From assembly GCA_900088475.1 (NCBI GenBank), contig FLMG01001693.1:1-63745 (forward strand): a stretch of 63,745 bases of DNA. The letters are read 5' to 3'. The translations under genes were made by a program, and so were the position numbers. Source of the stretch: Hyphochytrium catenoides. Lineage: Eukaryota; Sar; Hyphochytriomycetes; Hyphochytriales; Hyphochytriaceae. Position 1 is the stretch's first letter; each line of letters begins with the position of its first letter. Shown here piece by piece: positions 1-11,664 of the stretch. The notes beneath the pieces were generated by a model. It saw only the letters and a program-made list of their open reading frames with translations, was not told the origin of the DNA and did no database searches.

Positions 1-228
1 GAGAGAGAGAGAGAGAAAAGAGAGTGAGAAAGAGAAGGAGAAGAGGGGGTGAGAGAGCGGGAGAGAAGAGAGACGAAAGAGAGAGAAGAGAGACGAAAGA
101 GAACAATGTTGCCTGAAGGCGGCGCAGGAAGCTGGTGGGCATATATACTATGCTCACGACTTTCTCTTGTCCCATTTCTCTCTCCATTTCTCTCTTCTCT
201 CTTTCTTTCATCTACTGTGTCCTATCAG

Positions 229-649
229 GAGAGTACAAGTTCGCTTCTGGCGCCATCTATCAGGTGACACCGCTGAGACTCCTTCCGCCAAAGGGTCTCT
301 CCAGACCGCAGTTCTCTCTTATCTTTCTCCTTCGTCCCCTTCCCTCTCCTTGTCTAACCTGTCCTCCCTCCCCAAATCCTAGTCGCCATTCCTCTGCCCC
401 ACTCTCTCTCTTTCTGTCTCTCTCTCTCTCTCTGTCTCTCCTCCTCCCTCTCCCATCTCTCTCTCCGTTTCGTTCCTCTCTCTCCTCCGCCTCATCATCC
501 ATGAATGTGTGGTGCTTACTTTTCTTCCCCCGGTGCAGGGCTCATTCCAGAAGAATCTCTTCGACGGACAAGGGATCTACAGCTGGCCCGATGGGGCCAA
601 ATATGAAGGAAGCTGGAAAGAAAGCAAGTCGGTGCCTGACTTTACTCTG

Positions 650-684
<35 letters not shown>

Positions 685-1264
685 CCTCTCTCTTTCTTGG
701 TCTTTCCGTCCCACCCAGCTTTCTCTCTGTCTTTAGTTTTCTCTGTTATCTCACTCTGTCTCACGCTGTCTTTCTTTTGTGGTTGCCCTTTTCTTCCATT
801 TATCTCTCCTAATGGCTCTGTTCACTCTCTCTCTCTTTGTCTCTCTAAGTCGTCTCATGATTTTTTGTCTAATGCCTCTTTCTCTTTATTACTTACTCTC
901 TCCTCTCTCCCTTGGTCTGTCTCCCCTCTCCTTTAGCTCTTCTTTTTCTTCTTCTTCTTGTCCGGTTTTCTTTTCTTTCCCTCCCGGTCCAACCACGCTC
1001 GGGACTCTTCTTCTCCAGCACGTCGTCCCCTTTCTCCTGGGGCACACGTCATGCATAATGTGACCTCCTAACTGCCAATGTCTCTTCACCTGACCCTTTA
1101 AACCGTCTTCCTTGTCTCATATCCTCTCTCTCTCTCTCTCTCCCCTGGTCTGTCTTAGGATGCACGGGGCAGGGAGCTATACGAACAGTGAGGGCGTCAA
1201 GTGGGAAGGGCAGTTCTATAATGGACGGTACAATACCGGCCGAGCCTTCGTCAATCTCCGCTAA
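229..1264 (+). CDS. MORN-repeat protein, MORN2-like (5' end unresolved)
   Basis: Exons 229-263, 539-627 and 1159-1264 join in phase (GT-AG; the second donor is AA|gtcggt) and end at TAA 1262-1264. The product has three MORN units in a row: GEYKFASGAIY, GQGIYSWPDGAKYEGSW and GAGSYTNSEGVKWEG, followed by a short tail. MORN repeats form beta-hairpin modules that bind membranes or partner proteins. Length and order resemble the small ciliary/spermatogenesis protein MORN2, so a flagellar or basal-body role is likely but inferred. The first exon is not certain: the exon at 229 needs one base from an upstream exon, and a candidate donor lies at 134/135 (GCTG|gtggg). No start Met could be placed, so the gene may begin outside the window. 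Both introns are CT-rich. It converges on the RUS gene, 336 nt apart. Confidence 0.72.
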
Positions 1265-1600
1265 ATTTCTCTCCTGGCACTTTCTATTCTTGGAAATCGT
1301 CCTTTGTATTCTTTGTCTCTCTCTCTCTCTCCTTCTCTCTCCCTCTCTCAGAGACACACTCACACGCCTTCTCCTCGCTTGCGATACTTCCCATCGGAGA
1401 GAAATGACGCTCAGCGGAGAGTGTCTTCACTCTATTTTTATGCTTTATAAATAAATAATCGTGTTGCACTCTAGGGCTAGGGAACCCTCACAAGTCATAA
1501 CTGTTCCCTGCTTGAACGGTCTCCCTCGTCTGCCGTCATCGTTCTCTCTCTCTCTCTCTTTCCTCTCTCTCTCTCTCTCATCCTGGTAGCGCTTCAAACT
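1265..1600. other. Convergent 3' intergenic region
   Basis: Between the stops of the MORN gene (+) and the RUS gene (-). It holds CT runs at about 1315-1350 and 1543-1578 and an A/T-rich stretch near 1447 (tttataaataaataa) that could serve as a poly(A) signal for the MORN gene. I see no coding exon. Confidence 0.5.
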
Positions 1601-4600
1601 TTAGTCCTCTACAATCCTAATCTTCCTCCCTGTGTCATCAAGGAGGAGATGGGAAGTATGCCACTCGCTCTCAAGGAGGAGATCTACAAAGCGCTGAGCA
1701 AACGATATTCCCGACGAATCAGCCTCCCTCAGCGCCCTATAGGTTTCCTCTACAAGCTTCAACTGGAGACCTTTCTCGGCGCCATGTTCTCTGTCTCCTG
1801 TCCTTTGGTTCTCTCCGCCTGCCTGCAACCTTCTCTCTAGCAATCGAAGGTGTAAATAACCGCGGAAGATATCCTCGTTCGAAGCTCCTTCCAAGAAGAA
1901 CGCTGTCACCCGCTTCCTCTCGTCCTGTACATCAGAGGGGCAGTGTCTTAAAGTCGTACAGAGGTGGTCCTGACTTGTATCTACTCTTTCTATCTCAGCC
2001 CTCTCTCGCTCTAGAGTCCATCTCTCTTGACCTCACACTGTCTCTTCCCACATCCTTGTCTCTTTCCCGTTCTCTCTGTCCAACGGTCGTGTGCGTATCC
2101 TTCCTCCTGAGTCCGTTTCTCTCTTCCAACATCTTCCTAGGCTGCTACCGCTCTACCCTTCATCGCGGCCTTCTCCCTCTAAGAGTCTGCAGGTGCTTTT
2201 CTCACGAACCAGATGGACTATGTATCGCTCCTTCTGGAGGATTCCTTGATGTAGAGCGAAGAGCTCTGAAGGGCGGATCGCGGACTGAGATAGTGGCGGA
2301 GAAATTTTGGCGCCGGAGCGTGACGGAGAGAAAATTGTCTCCTTACTTGAGACCACGTCCGGAGGACTAACTGTGCCATAGTCGATGTACCCATCGACGA
2401 TAATAAAAAGTCGCTAGACAGAGTGCGGAGAGACGTCAGGGCATCACGGAATGGAAGCAAGCGCTGAGGTGAACTGATAGAATTTTAGAAGCTCTAGAGA
2501 GTTGACAGCTGTATAGAAAGCACCATTAGGTTGATGAGTAGTCTCCCTGGAAAAGAGAGCCAGACAAGGTCTAAGAGAGAAAGAGAGAGAGAGGGAGACA
2601 GAGCTTATAAATTAGGAGGCACATTAACATAGAGAGAGAGACAGCCAAGACGTCGAGAGACAGAGGGAGAACGTGGGAAGGAGCGGCCAAACGTAACAGA
2701 CGCAAATTTACTGGGTTGGAATCCTTACCTGTTGGTTTATAGTGGGAAGCACCACCGCTCCTAGGGACTTGAAGGTACAGGTGAGATGCAAAGCAGAAGA
2801 GAGAAGGAAGGCACAGAGGACGGCGCTAGTGGATGGCCCAATCAAGGGAGAGAGACCAATGCCAATACCGGTACCTGGAGAACATAAGAGCAGAGACTTA
2901 TTATGAAAAAGAAATGGACAGCGTTAGGGATAGAGGTGGAAAGGTAGAGTCATCAAGAAGAGAGAGCGACGACAAGAAACCAAGAAAGGACACTGCACGT
3001 GGTGATCAGCATAAAGCGTTCCGTAGAATGTTCGAGCTGTAGTTACAGCGGAAGAGCTGTGCCTTATGGGACCAAGGATCTAGCCAAAAGTCTGACATGT
3101 CTTTACTAGGAGTTGGCTAACGAAACAGAGCGACAGGCAGACCAACTCGAAGAGTTTGCCCCTTAGAAAGAAGACAGATGATATAAGAGCCAGACGGGAA
3201 TCGGTTATGGTGCGTACCCACGATCGAGGAAACAATGGTCTGAGAGCCAGCCTTGGCCGTCACGTCCGCGAGGTTTTCTTGCTTTAGAAAGGACTGGTGA
3301 ACCGCTGCCCGCGTAGCACTAGCAGATAACCAAGAAACATTCTTTCCTTTGAGGAAGCGATCAGAATGGCGGCATTAGCCGGTGAGAGAAGGAGTTAGCA
3401 AGAGAGATCAGTCCCTATCTTGGGGTCAACAGAAAAGAATGAAGAAATACCGAAGAGCAGAGTGAAAGCCGAGTGTTGAAGCTCACAAGCCCAGTTCAGG
3501 AAGTAAGCGAGGAAAGAAACGTCAAGCAAGCCTAAATCGAGAGAAGAAGTGGCGTGGCCATTGCAAGACAAGCGGTACTTAGGAGACTCATTCAGATCCT
3601 AAACGTACCAACATTGGCAATCGAGGCGATTGGCAGGAAATATGCTGGGAACAGCGGGGAGAGGACTTCTAGCAACGTGGAAAGGTCCAAAGCAATGGCT
3701 GAGAGAGCAAGTGAGACATCAATCTTTCCCTCATTCCTCCTCTCTCTCTTTCACTCTCTCTCTCCCTGTCCCGTCTCTTTTGCACTCCTCCGTCCTTTCA
3801 AAGGGTATGTGGCCGGCGCAAGAACGTCCACTCCTCCTACGCTATCCCAAGCTATGCTACTCTGCCTCAACCATAGTTTCTCCGCGGACCAACCCTGTCC
3901 TTTTCTCTTCAGACCCTAGCTACTTCTTCATCGGACCTTACCTGAGACCATTCTCCATCGCTTCGGATCTGCATCAAAGCGTTGGTTTACGAAGCTGCGA
4001 AAGAAGAAGGTCATCACAAGCGGCAGAAGAGTCATTAGCGCTATCCGCGGTAGCTAGGCACAAAATGCCACGAGAGAAGGTCTTTCCGCTCCACAGAGAC
4101 CGAGGTATAAGGGACCCTCGAGGCCGAAGAGATAGAGGCTTGTCGCTGTCCATGTCCCTTCTTCTGTCCTTCTCGCTTCTTCTTTCCTCATTAAGCACTG
4201 CCTCTCTTTCCGCTATCTGTCTCCCGGCCATTCTCTCCCTATTAGTTTCGCTTCACTTTCTCTCTTTCGCTTCATCTCCTTCTTACTTATGCTCGCTCTC
4301 TCTCGCTCTCTCTCCTCTCCCTGTCCCTCTCCTTCTCCCTTGCGCGTGCAGAAGTCCTCTCACCTTGCGAAGATGACTCCTCCAAACTGTCCGATACCGT
4401 CCTTGATGACCCAGTTTAGCGCCGCTGCCATAGGAATAGCCCCTGCACCGAGGCCGATCGCGTAGAGCAATGACTGCATGGAAAGCACTAGAAAATGAGA
4501 GAGTGAGACAAGGAAACAAGGAAAGACCGGTGGACAACGAGAGAGGGAGAGAGAAATCCAACCTTATGAAGGGGAGACTACGGGCGCAAAAAGAGAAGAG

Positions 4601-5087
4601 GATGCGAGGAAGCTGAGGGGAGAGAGAGAGAAAAGAAGATGCCTAAATATGGGGAGACAAGAACCGTACCCCCGCTAACAGAAGATGCAGTGCTGGCAAT
4701 CATTGTCCATTTGACGTAGGAGCCGTAGGAAGGAGTCACGGATCTTGGATAGCCCTTGGGAAGGAAATGGGAAACAGTATTGGAGAGGAAAGAGGAGACG
4801 TCATGCCCAGAAGAAGCAGAAGGAGAGAGAGAGAAGGGCAGGACAGCGTCCTTCTCTCTCTTTTGCTCTTCCTTCTGTTTATCCAAGACTGGACAGAAGG
4901 TGTCTGTCTCTTTGTCCACCGCGAATTTCAGAGACCTCTTCTTCCCGCCTGCTCCAGCTGTGCCTTCCTGCACCACATAGAAGCTGTATGCACGGCTACG
5001 CAGGCTCTGGAACCCCGCAGAGAGGATTGCAGGTGGAGGAGGAGTCAGAAGAATGCGCCGAGCAGGAGAGCGAGAGAGAGAGAACAT
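1601..5087 (-). CDS. RUS family protein (DUF647, root UVB sensitive / RUSF1-like)
   Basis: Nine exons on the minus strand: 5087-4665, 4473-4364, 3994-3942, 3698-3609, 3346-3218, 2874-2729, 2463-2347, 2284-2157 and about 1916-1601 (TAG). Motifs in order match DUF647: [123 protein letters not shown], and the C-terminal half that aligns with the second part of animal RUSF1 ([18 protein letters not shown], final [10 protein letters not shown]). The first ~50 residues are Arg/Ser-rich with few acids, like an organelle-targeting peptide. The family is membrane-associated; plant members act in vitamin B6/auxin-related root signalling, but no general biochemical function is agreed. The junction from exon 8 to 9 is the only uncertain splice. 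Start ATG 5087 is the first Met of the open frame. Confidence 0.85.
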
Positions 5088-5383
5088 CCTCGCAGCTGGT
5101 TCTATCTCTCACCGCCCTGCCTTTTCCCTCTTCTTGCCTCCTCGGGCCGTTGTTGCCTCTACAGTGGCAAACTCTTTCTCTCTCTCTCCGGCTTGCTCAC
5201 TCTTCCGACCTCTCCTGACGCCGCCTTCTTCGCTTTTCTCTCCTTGCGGCTTGTTGCTTTGGGCCACCATTGACCTCGGCTGCCTAGGCTGGTGCGAACC
5301 CACCCAAAAAGTTCCTTGATGGTAGTCACAGTCTTCTTTCTGACTCTTCTCTTTCTCTCTCTCTCTCTCTCTCTGTGTCTCTG

Positions 5384-5443
<60 letters not shown>

Positions 5444-6178
5444 CCTCTCTCTCTCTCTCCCTCTTCTCTCTGGGCCACGCGGCCACGCCATCATACCGTC
5501 AACACATATCTTTCTGGCTCCACAGAGCCGCTAACGGCCATCTATACAGCTCCCCCTTGACAACAGATTATGCCAAGGGTTATGCCATATCCAATATAAC
5601 TTATTATTGATGTATGCTATAGAATCTAGATTTATACTAAATATATTTGGCTTGCTACTTCTTGTTGTTGTTGTGTGACCGTTTTTGAAAAGGTGGATTG
5701 AGAGACTTCAGAACCGCTTCTGAGAGAGAGGAACGGACAGAAGGAAGTCATGCCCTTTGTCGCTGTCTCTCTGTCTCTGTCTCTCTCTCTCCCTCCCCTC
5801 TCTCTCTCTGCCCCTCTCTCTCTTATCTGTTTCTCTCTCCTCTCTCTCTCCTTCTCTCCGCTCTGTCGCTTGGCTCTGTCTCTTCATCTCTTCCCCTTTC
5901 ATCTTCCATCTTCCTCCTTGACTCTCTTCCCCTTACTCTCAGTCTGTCCGTCTCTAGGATATATCATGTACGCAGACTGTCAGCCTCAACCATCAGCCTG
6001 CTCTTCTTCCATCGTCCCTCCCAACTATTGCCACCTGCATCTCCGCTCCATGAGCTCCTAGACTCTCAGCACTGACCCTTGAGTGGTGCTTCTCTCTAAT
6101 GTGGGGGCTGCGTGGTGCCAACGGACACACGCTGATAAGTCACATGGCTTTCGGCTTTCAGAGACTCTTCCTTGACAG
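5088..6178. repeat. Non-coding stretch with CT microsatellite
   Basis: The stretch holds a CT/GTCT microsatellite at about 5345-5465 and a second CT-rich run at 5760-5865. An A/T-rich section at 5590-5680 separates them. It includes the upstream region of the RUS gene and of the + strand coiled-coil gene. Early exons of the latter could lie here, for example around 5700-5750, but none could be fixed. Confidence 0.45.
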
Positions 6179-9100
6179 GCTCTAGCCCAACTCCAGCTTG
6201 TTCGGGATCGGAGCTCTATACCGGATGTCGTCCTTAAAGCTAGACTTCAGCCCTTCCTTCGATTGAGGGAATCGGTCATGGCCCTCGAGTCGTTGTCTCT
6301 GAAAACTGGCAAAGAAAGAGTGTATGCAAGAAAGGGAGAAGATGGCCTGGCCAATGGAGAGACGGGAGCGGATGATTCATGAGATGGAAAGAGAGAGAGG
6401 TGAATCCCGAATAGAAGGTACACTGTGCACTATCTCCCTTCAGTGCCGCTTTCCTCCCCTATGCATAATCTCTTTGCCCGCCTCCATTGTTTAGCTCTTT
6501 TCTTCTCCTTTCAACCTCTTCCCTGTTGTCTGCCCCTCTCCAATCTGCTCTCTCTCTCTCGCTGTCTCTGTTCTTCTCCGCCGTTCCTAACCTCAAGCCC
6601 CGTCTTCAGCTAAGTTTGTTCTCCCGCGGGTCATCATCCTTGTTGCAGCTCTCCTTCTCTCTTCGTACCACTGTCCCTCTGCTCGCTCCTCCTACGTCTG
6701 TCCCCCGTTTCTCTCCCTTCTTTTTCTCTCCAACCTCTTGCTCTTCTTCTCTCTATCTTCACTCTCTGTCAATTTACTTTTTGATTGTTTTAAGCTTCCA
6801 TAACCCTCTGAATCGCCCTCTGTGCTGCAAATGGAATCTTTCTGTTCTTTGTGCCCGATCTCCTCTCCTCTGTCAAGTTTATTTCTTCGCACCATCTTCC
6901 ACAGTCTCTTGTCTCTATCTCGCGCGGGCGGACATTGACTCCTCTGTGTTGCCAGATCCGCTGGTGGTGGAGGAAGCTCGTGCAGCTCTTCAGGCGTTAG
7001 AAGAGAAGCTCCCATCGATAGAGACAGAGCAGGATTTCTATGCACTTCTGACAGAAATAGTAGACAAAAGGAAATCGTGTCCTCCGTCCTCTCCAGCGAG
7101 GGATAGAGAGAGATGGGTCAATTCTCTTTCTTTTGATGAGAGAGTTCGAACAAGAGAGCCACCTGCTAAGGAGAAGAGAGTATGGGAGGAACATGACACA
7201 CGAGAGAGCAGAAGGGAAGAGGATAGAAATAGAGCGATGCCAGCCCACCCTCCTTCTCTTGGTTGGGTCTTCCTCAAGGACCAGGACTCAATGTCTTCCT
7301 CTCCACTCAATCCACCCAAAGACAGAGAAAGAGCCGGAGAGTTTGCCCTGTCACGGACCCAACAAGATGACCGGTTGGGACAGGAGAGAGAGGCGCAGTC
7401 TTCCCGCCCTGGACAACCCTCTTTCTCTTGTCGGCTGCCGAAAGACCGAGCAGGACAAGCATCTCGCCCCTTGAGGAGCGAAGAGAGCGCAAACGCGTCT
7501 CTTGAGCAGCGGGTGGAGTGCGTTGTAGAGTCAATCCAGCGCCAGCTGTCCCTTATGCAGGTGTGCACTCCGACCTCCTTCTTTGATGTCATCTCCTCTC
7601 GACTTTCTCCCCGTCTTTGTTTCTTCTTTCATCTACATGCAGTCGCCATCCGAGTGATTGTCGCTCCACTTTGCTTAGGTTTTGTGAGGGGAGCTCTTCC
7701 TTTGATCTCAAAGTCTGCCTGGTAATATCTCTTTCCTCAGCGGACAAATCTGTCTTTCTTATGCACAGGAAAGACGGAATAAGACTCAGGCCACATACAC
7801 TTCGGCTCTGTCCGAGCTTCAGGAGCAGCTTGTAAAGGGTACCCAAAGAAGCAGGGAGGACGATGTAAGCCAAGAGAAGGGAGATTGATGCTCCAGCCTC
7901 TCTCTTTGACTGCCTTGGCTATCTCTCTCTCTCTCTCTGTTTCCCTATCTTCCCCCCAACCCCCTTCCCTCCCTCTTGCTCTCCTCTTGACATATGTACG
8001 CATAGCTACGCCCACATCATGCATCACGTATTGCTGACCTTGGGCGCTTTCTTCCATCAGTCAATGGCTGTACGGTCCAAGGCTAGGTTTAAAGGCTCTG
8101 AGGGCAGTTATGACACAAAAAAGCGAAGAAAGAAGCCTGTCAAACTTCGAGGAAAGAGAGAGGAGAGAAGTATGGAAGATACTGTCTCTCAGCGATTTGA
8201 CCGACTATTACGGCGTCAGAGAGAGTCTATAGCATCTCCTTTCTCGGAGCAGACGCCGTGGAGTCCGTCGCCCTCTTCCGTTAAGAGCCTGTCTTCGTCC
8301 TCCCCCGTCACTTCTCTTCTCCCCAGGCCCCTCAAGAGTGGGGTTTCCAGAAAGAGGACCGCCAATACGCCGGTGGACAGGAAAATCGGAGCATTATTTC
8401 TGAGAGATAAAACAACTAAGGGAGAAAGGGGAACGTTGGAGAGATCCGAGAAGGTCGACTTGCAACAGGATGCAGAAGAAACTTCTTTGGTATCTGAGCT
8501 CTCAGATTTCTCGTTCTCTCGTGACAATGAGGGAAAAAAGATAGAGGATAGTCATGGGGAGAATGACAAGAGCAAGGTGAACACTGATTTCAACAACTTG
8601 GGAGAGGCAGTAGCTTCGTCTAGGTCCCAGATAAATGAGGAGAGTAAGAGAAAAGGTTCGTCCAGGAGTGCAGGAGAGGAGGAACGACAGATTGGACCAG
8701 AATCTCCTCTCTCAGACCCAGCTCCACCTCACGGCACTATTACTGCAGTGGACGGCGGCCCAAAGCCAGGAAACGTCTCTCAAAAAGAGGAGAATGAGCT
8801 CTTAGATATGTCATTTTCTCTCCCTGTCTCTCTGCCTTTCCACTCTGCCGCCTTACGTATGCCCGTAGATCTAGAAGAGACAGTGGTCTTGAGGTTCTTC
8901 ATCCCACCAGAAGAACCAGTTCATGAGTATAGGGAAGAGGGCAAAGGTGATAAGACAGACGGCGAAAGAAGAGAAGAAACAGAGCAAGTCACCGCTTCAT
9001 CCCCTACCTCGCAAGGGAGGATGTCCAAGAAGGAGCTGCCAACGACTCTTGAAGGAGGACACAATGCCGCTGAAAATCCAAGATCAACGGTTTTCCATCT

Positions 9101-9772
9101 AGACGCCAGCGCAGAAGGTAATTTACAAATACATCGCGACCAAGGGGCAAGTGTAGAAGTAGAAGACACTGGAGCCTTCCTGGCATCTCGGCTTACGGCG
9201 GGGGAACCTTGGATGGGGAAGGGAGAGGCGCACGATGCGGAAAAGTGGCCCTCTTACCCAAGAAGTAATGGTCTAGGTAGAGAAGTAAGGATGACGACAG
9301 TAGATACCCAGCGCCAAAGAGAGAAAGGAGACGGCGCACAAGGACCAAGACATAGAAACCCCGGAGCCGACAGGGAGAAGCAGACAGTGGCAGGAAAACT
9401 AGAAGGAAAGAGAGACGAAGTGCAGGGAAAGGAGCTGTTTGAGCTGGACCTGAGCAGCTTTGATATAGGTAGCCAAACCCTGGAGAGTCGCGGTGGAGAG
9501 CTGAGGATCTGTTAAGCGTCTTGGTTTACCTTTCTTTCATGATATTTATAACCAGTCCCTCCCACCGTCTCCTATTCCCAAGATGACATATAAAGAAGGA
9601 AGAGCAGTCCCCGTATGGCTAGGTCACATAATGTATCACTCTCTTGGCTTTCTCTCTCTCTCCTTCACTCTCTCTTCTGGCCATCTCCGCAGAACGTGTG
9701 GCTTTGACAATCCGCTCACTCAGAGTGAAGCAGACTATAACATTCGGATTCTTTGCGCGGTACGAGTCTTGA
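6179..9772 (+). CDS. Unrecognised basic, charged coiled-coil protein
   Basis: Exons 6905-7560, 7769-7864, 8061-9468 and 9693-9772 (TGA) chain in phase and give about 746 residues. A further exon at 6179-6319 (47 codons, ALAQLQLVRDRSS... to SLKTGKER) is strongly coding-like but does not join in phase to 6905, so one exon is missing between them and the 5' end is open. Visible parts: a helical segment (EEARAALQALEEKL), a long low-complexity Arg/Glu/Ser-rich middle, a predicted helix (QRVECVVESIQRQLSLMQ) continuing over the splice into TYTSALSELQEQL, a Lys/Arg-rich nuclear-localisation-like cluster (KKRRKKPVK), then a disordered acidic-basic tail. The last exon encodes ERVALTIRSLRVKQ, a short conserved-looking amphipathic end. 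I do not recognise a family. A scaffold role is possible, including a ciliary one given the neighbours, but that is a guess. Confidence 0.6.
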
Positions 9773-9865
9773 CGTGGAGGTTTTGCAGAAGAACAGCCTA
9801 ACGTCTTGGCCTTCGGGCAATGATCAGCCCGTCCCTACCTCACTATTATGTGACACTACGGGCAT

Positions 9866-10240
9866 TTAGCTCTCCATATTATCGTGGCCGTTGGCCGCGG
9901 GGTCTTTCTCATCTTCCTCCTCTGGAGCTCCTCGCATATGTAGAACGTTGTTGCACCGTATTAGCACTTCGCCCAGGTTAGCGCCAGTGAACTGTCCATT
10001 AACATACTCCTCCGTGTTAGCCAGCTGAAGGTTCATGTAGGAGTCCACAGAGACTAGAAAGCCCTTGTATTCCATGCCCCACTTCAGCTTGACAATCACC
10101 TTCTTGCCTGTGAGCTGCTGCAGGAAGGGTTTGGGATTGACGATAATGCTAGACTGTGGTTGTGAGAACCAACAAGAAGACTGTTAGCTGTGACCAGCCA
10201 AGCATGGACTCTCGTCAAACAGCGGAATCTCTCTTACCAT
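9866..10240 (-). CDS. SNRPF: Small nuclear ribonucleoprotein F (SmF)
   Basis: Two exons, 10240-10238 and 10153-9866 (TAA), encode 96 residues. The first coding exon is only the ATG, followed at once by gtaaga. The Sm fold is clear: Sm1 with [20 protein letters not shown] and LANTEEY, Sm2 with [15 protein letters not shown]. The start of the mature protein ([19 protein letters not shown]) is typical of SmF and distinguishes it from LSm6. SmF sits in the heptameric Sm ring on U1, U2, U4 and U5 snRNA and is needed for snRNP assembly and splicing. The acidic C-terminal tail after the Sm2 motif (EEEDEKD) is of usual length for the family. The stop is 93 nt from the stop of the convergent coiled-coil gene. 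Confidence 0.95.
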
Positions 10241-10878
10241 GATGATTCTAATCAAGGGCTTTGACTCTAGGTTTCCTCAGCTTCAGGGCTTCGGCGTCGA
10301 TAGGGGCCGTTACTCGTCAGCAGCTTATAGCACGAGCTGAATGCGGAAGTCTCAGTGAGAGGCAGTTGGCTGCAGATTTCTGGTCTCTATTTTGAAGCTT
10401 CATCTGAAGCTTCCAAGCTCTCGCGTGCCGGAACCACAAACAGATACAACGCCCAAACAGTGATTACGGAAAGAAATTCTTACAGGGCGAGACTAAGTAG
10501 TGATTAGACCTATCCCATAGTTAAATTATTGTGAATCCTAATAATACTTTGGCGTGATTTCCCTCAGGGCACCGTGGGATGGCTCCTGGGGTAGGTTTGG
10601 AGGTTATTGCGGATCTGAAAATCTTTGAGATGCGTCTGCCTGGACTTTGAAGATCCTGTGTAAGGGATGTGAGAAACCCACTCCAGGCATCTACCAGGAC
10701 CCTGGCCGGGAGCTGCTCTAGAGAGTGTCATATCGCGCTAACATAATGCCATTCCGACCTCTCCCCAGCCCTTCCCATCTTACTTACGTGGTGCATTCGC
10801 CGCGCGCGCAGAACTCTGCCAAGACCACAAATCTCTGCGCTCTCCTTTACCTCTCAGCTTCGCTGAACCAAAAGCAAG
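10241..10878. other. Intergenic, upstream of SmF
   Basis: No exon or RNA gene seen. It contains a short gaagcttc-type palindromic stretch near 10395-10415, and the region between the SmF start and the gag-like element probably holds the SmF promoter. Confidence 0.4.
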
Positions 10879-11016
10879 ATGCGTCATAAGAGAAACACAA
10901 ATCGTAATATAAATGGAGCTCAACAACAAGAGCCATCAAACAATACCGAAAGGAATGGGCCAAACACCCCACCACCTGAGGGCACAAGCCCACCAGGCGA
11001 GACTGAAACCAACAAC

Positions 11017-11284
11017 CCGCCTACCAGCGGTTGCACAAGCACCAGCGACCCCGAACTCCACCAATTGCAGCGAGTATCAGATCCTCCAGCAACCTTGGCG
11101 GAAATGAGAAGGGCTCTGCTGACCATTCAGCGAGACAAAGAAGAACTCTCGCAAACACTAGCACACAGAGTCTGTCAGTTTACTGAGCTCTTTGAGCAGA
11201 TGAAAGCTGAAAAGCAAGGCTTACAAGAGAAGCTCAACCAAGCCAATTAACAACCGTCAAACCGTACAGACCAGACAATAAGGC
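11017..11284 (+). repeat. Left arm of inverted repeat
   Basis: Imperfect inverted match to 11411-11664. The shared outer motif is ccgcctaccag and the shared inner motif is gtacagaccagaca. It lies inside the gag-like frame. Confidence 0.75.
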
Positions 11285-11410
11285 ACGACGACCTGCCTCC
11301 CTTCGTGAGTCGGAAGCAGACGATGATGAAGCCAATACGGTGACGTTCATTCTCTTTATTCAAAACTTCAAGGATACCATCAACAATACGCACCCCCACC
11401 TAACAGATAG

Positions 11411-11664
11411 GTGCGGTACTGTCTGGTCTGTACGGTGGTTTGACGGTTGTTGATTGGCTTGGTTTAGCTTCTCTGCAAGCCTGGGTCTCAGCTTTCATCT
11501 GCTCAAAGAGCTCAGTAAACTGACAGACTCTGTCTGCTAGTGTTTGTGAAGGATCTTCTTTGTCTCGCTGAATAGTCAGCAGAGCCCTTTTCATTTCCGC
11601 CAAGGTTGCTGGAGGATCTGCTTGTCTCGCTGCAATCGGTGGAGTTCGGGGTCACTGGTAGGCG
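11411..11664 (-). repeat. Right arm of inverted repeat
   Basis: Reverse-complement copy of 11017-11284 with scattered substitutions and an 18-nt gap near its outer edge. The reading frame is partly kept and ends in TAG near 11400. Confidence 0.75.

Larger units (their letters stand above)
10879..11664. mobile_element. Degenerate retroelement (gag-like) fragment with inverted copies
   Basis: A 124-codon + strand frame (10879-11250) has a Pro/Asn/Thr-rich start and then a helical segment (AEMRRALLTIQRDKEELSQT, FTELFEQMKAEKQGL). The same segment recurs on the minus strand at 11603-11400 (AEMKRALLTIQRDKED, FTELFEQMKAETQ). At DNA level this is an imperfect inverted repeat: arm 1 about 11017-11284, arm 2 about 11411-11664, with a spacer of roughly 125 nt; identity is high but arm 2 lacks 18 nt near its outer end. 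After the stop of arm 1 another frame continues into the spacer (LRESEADDDEANTVTF, FIQNFKDTINN), as if one gag reading frame had been broken by a frameshift. Reading it as an LTR-retrotransposon gag remnant is inference from composition; no protease, RT or integrase is present. Confidence 0.6.

Noticed and set aside
1649-2370. Plus-strand gene with frames [25 protein letters not shown] and [12 protein letters not shown]
   Set aside because: These are the antisense of RUS exons. The minus strand matches the DUF647 family over its full length with consistent splice sites.
2833-3042. 69-codon plus frame rich in Arg/Glu/Lys
   Set aside because: It is antisense to a RUS intron and the 5' end of exon 6; its composition follows the GA bias of the + strand here.
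5292-5560. Frames made of Ser-Leu or Arg-Glu repeats (also at 260-502, 43296-43691, 61807-61937, 62879-63119)
   Set aside because: They are direct translations of CT/GA microsatellites with no other content.
9583-9801. 72-codon plus frame MTYKEGRAV...
   Set aside because: The last exon of the coiled-coil gene (9693-9772) uses a different frame that continues the protein in phase from 9468.
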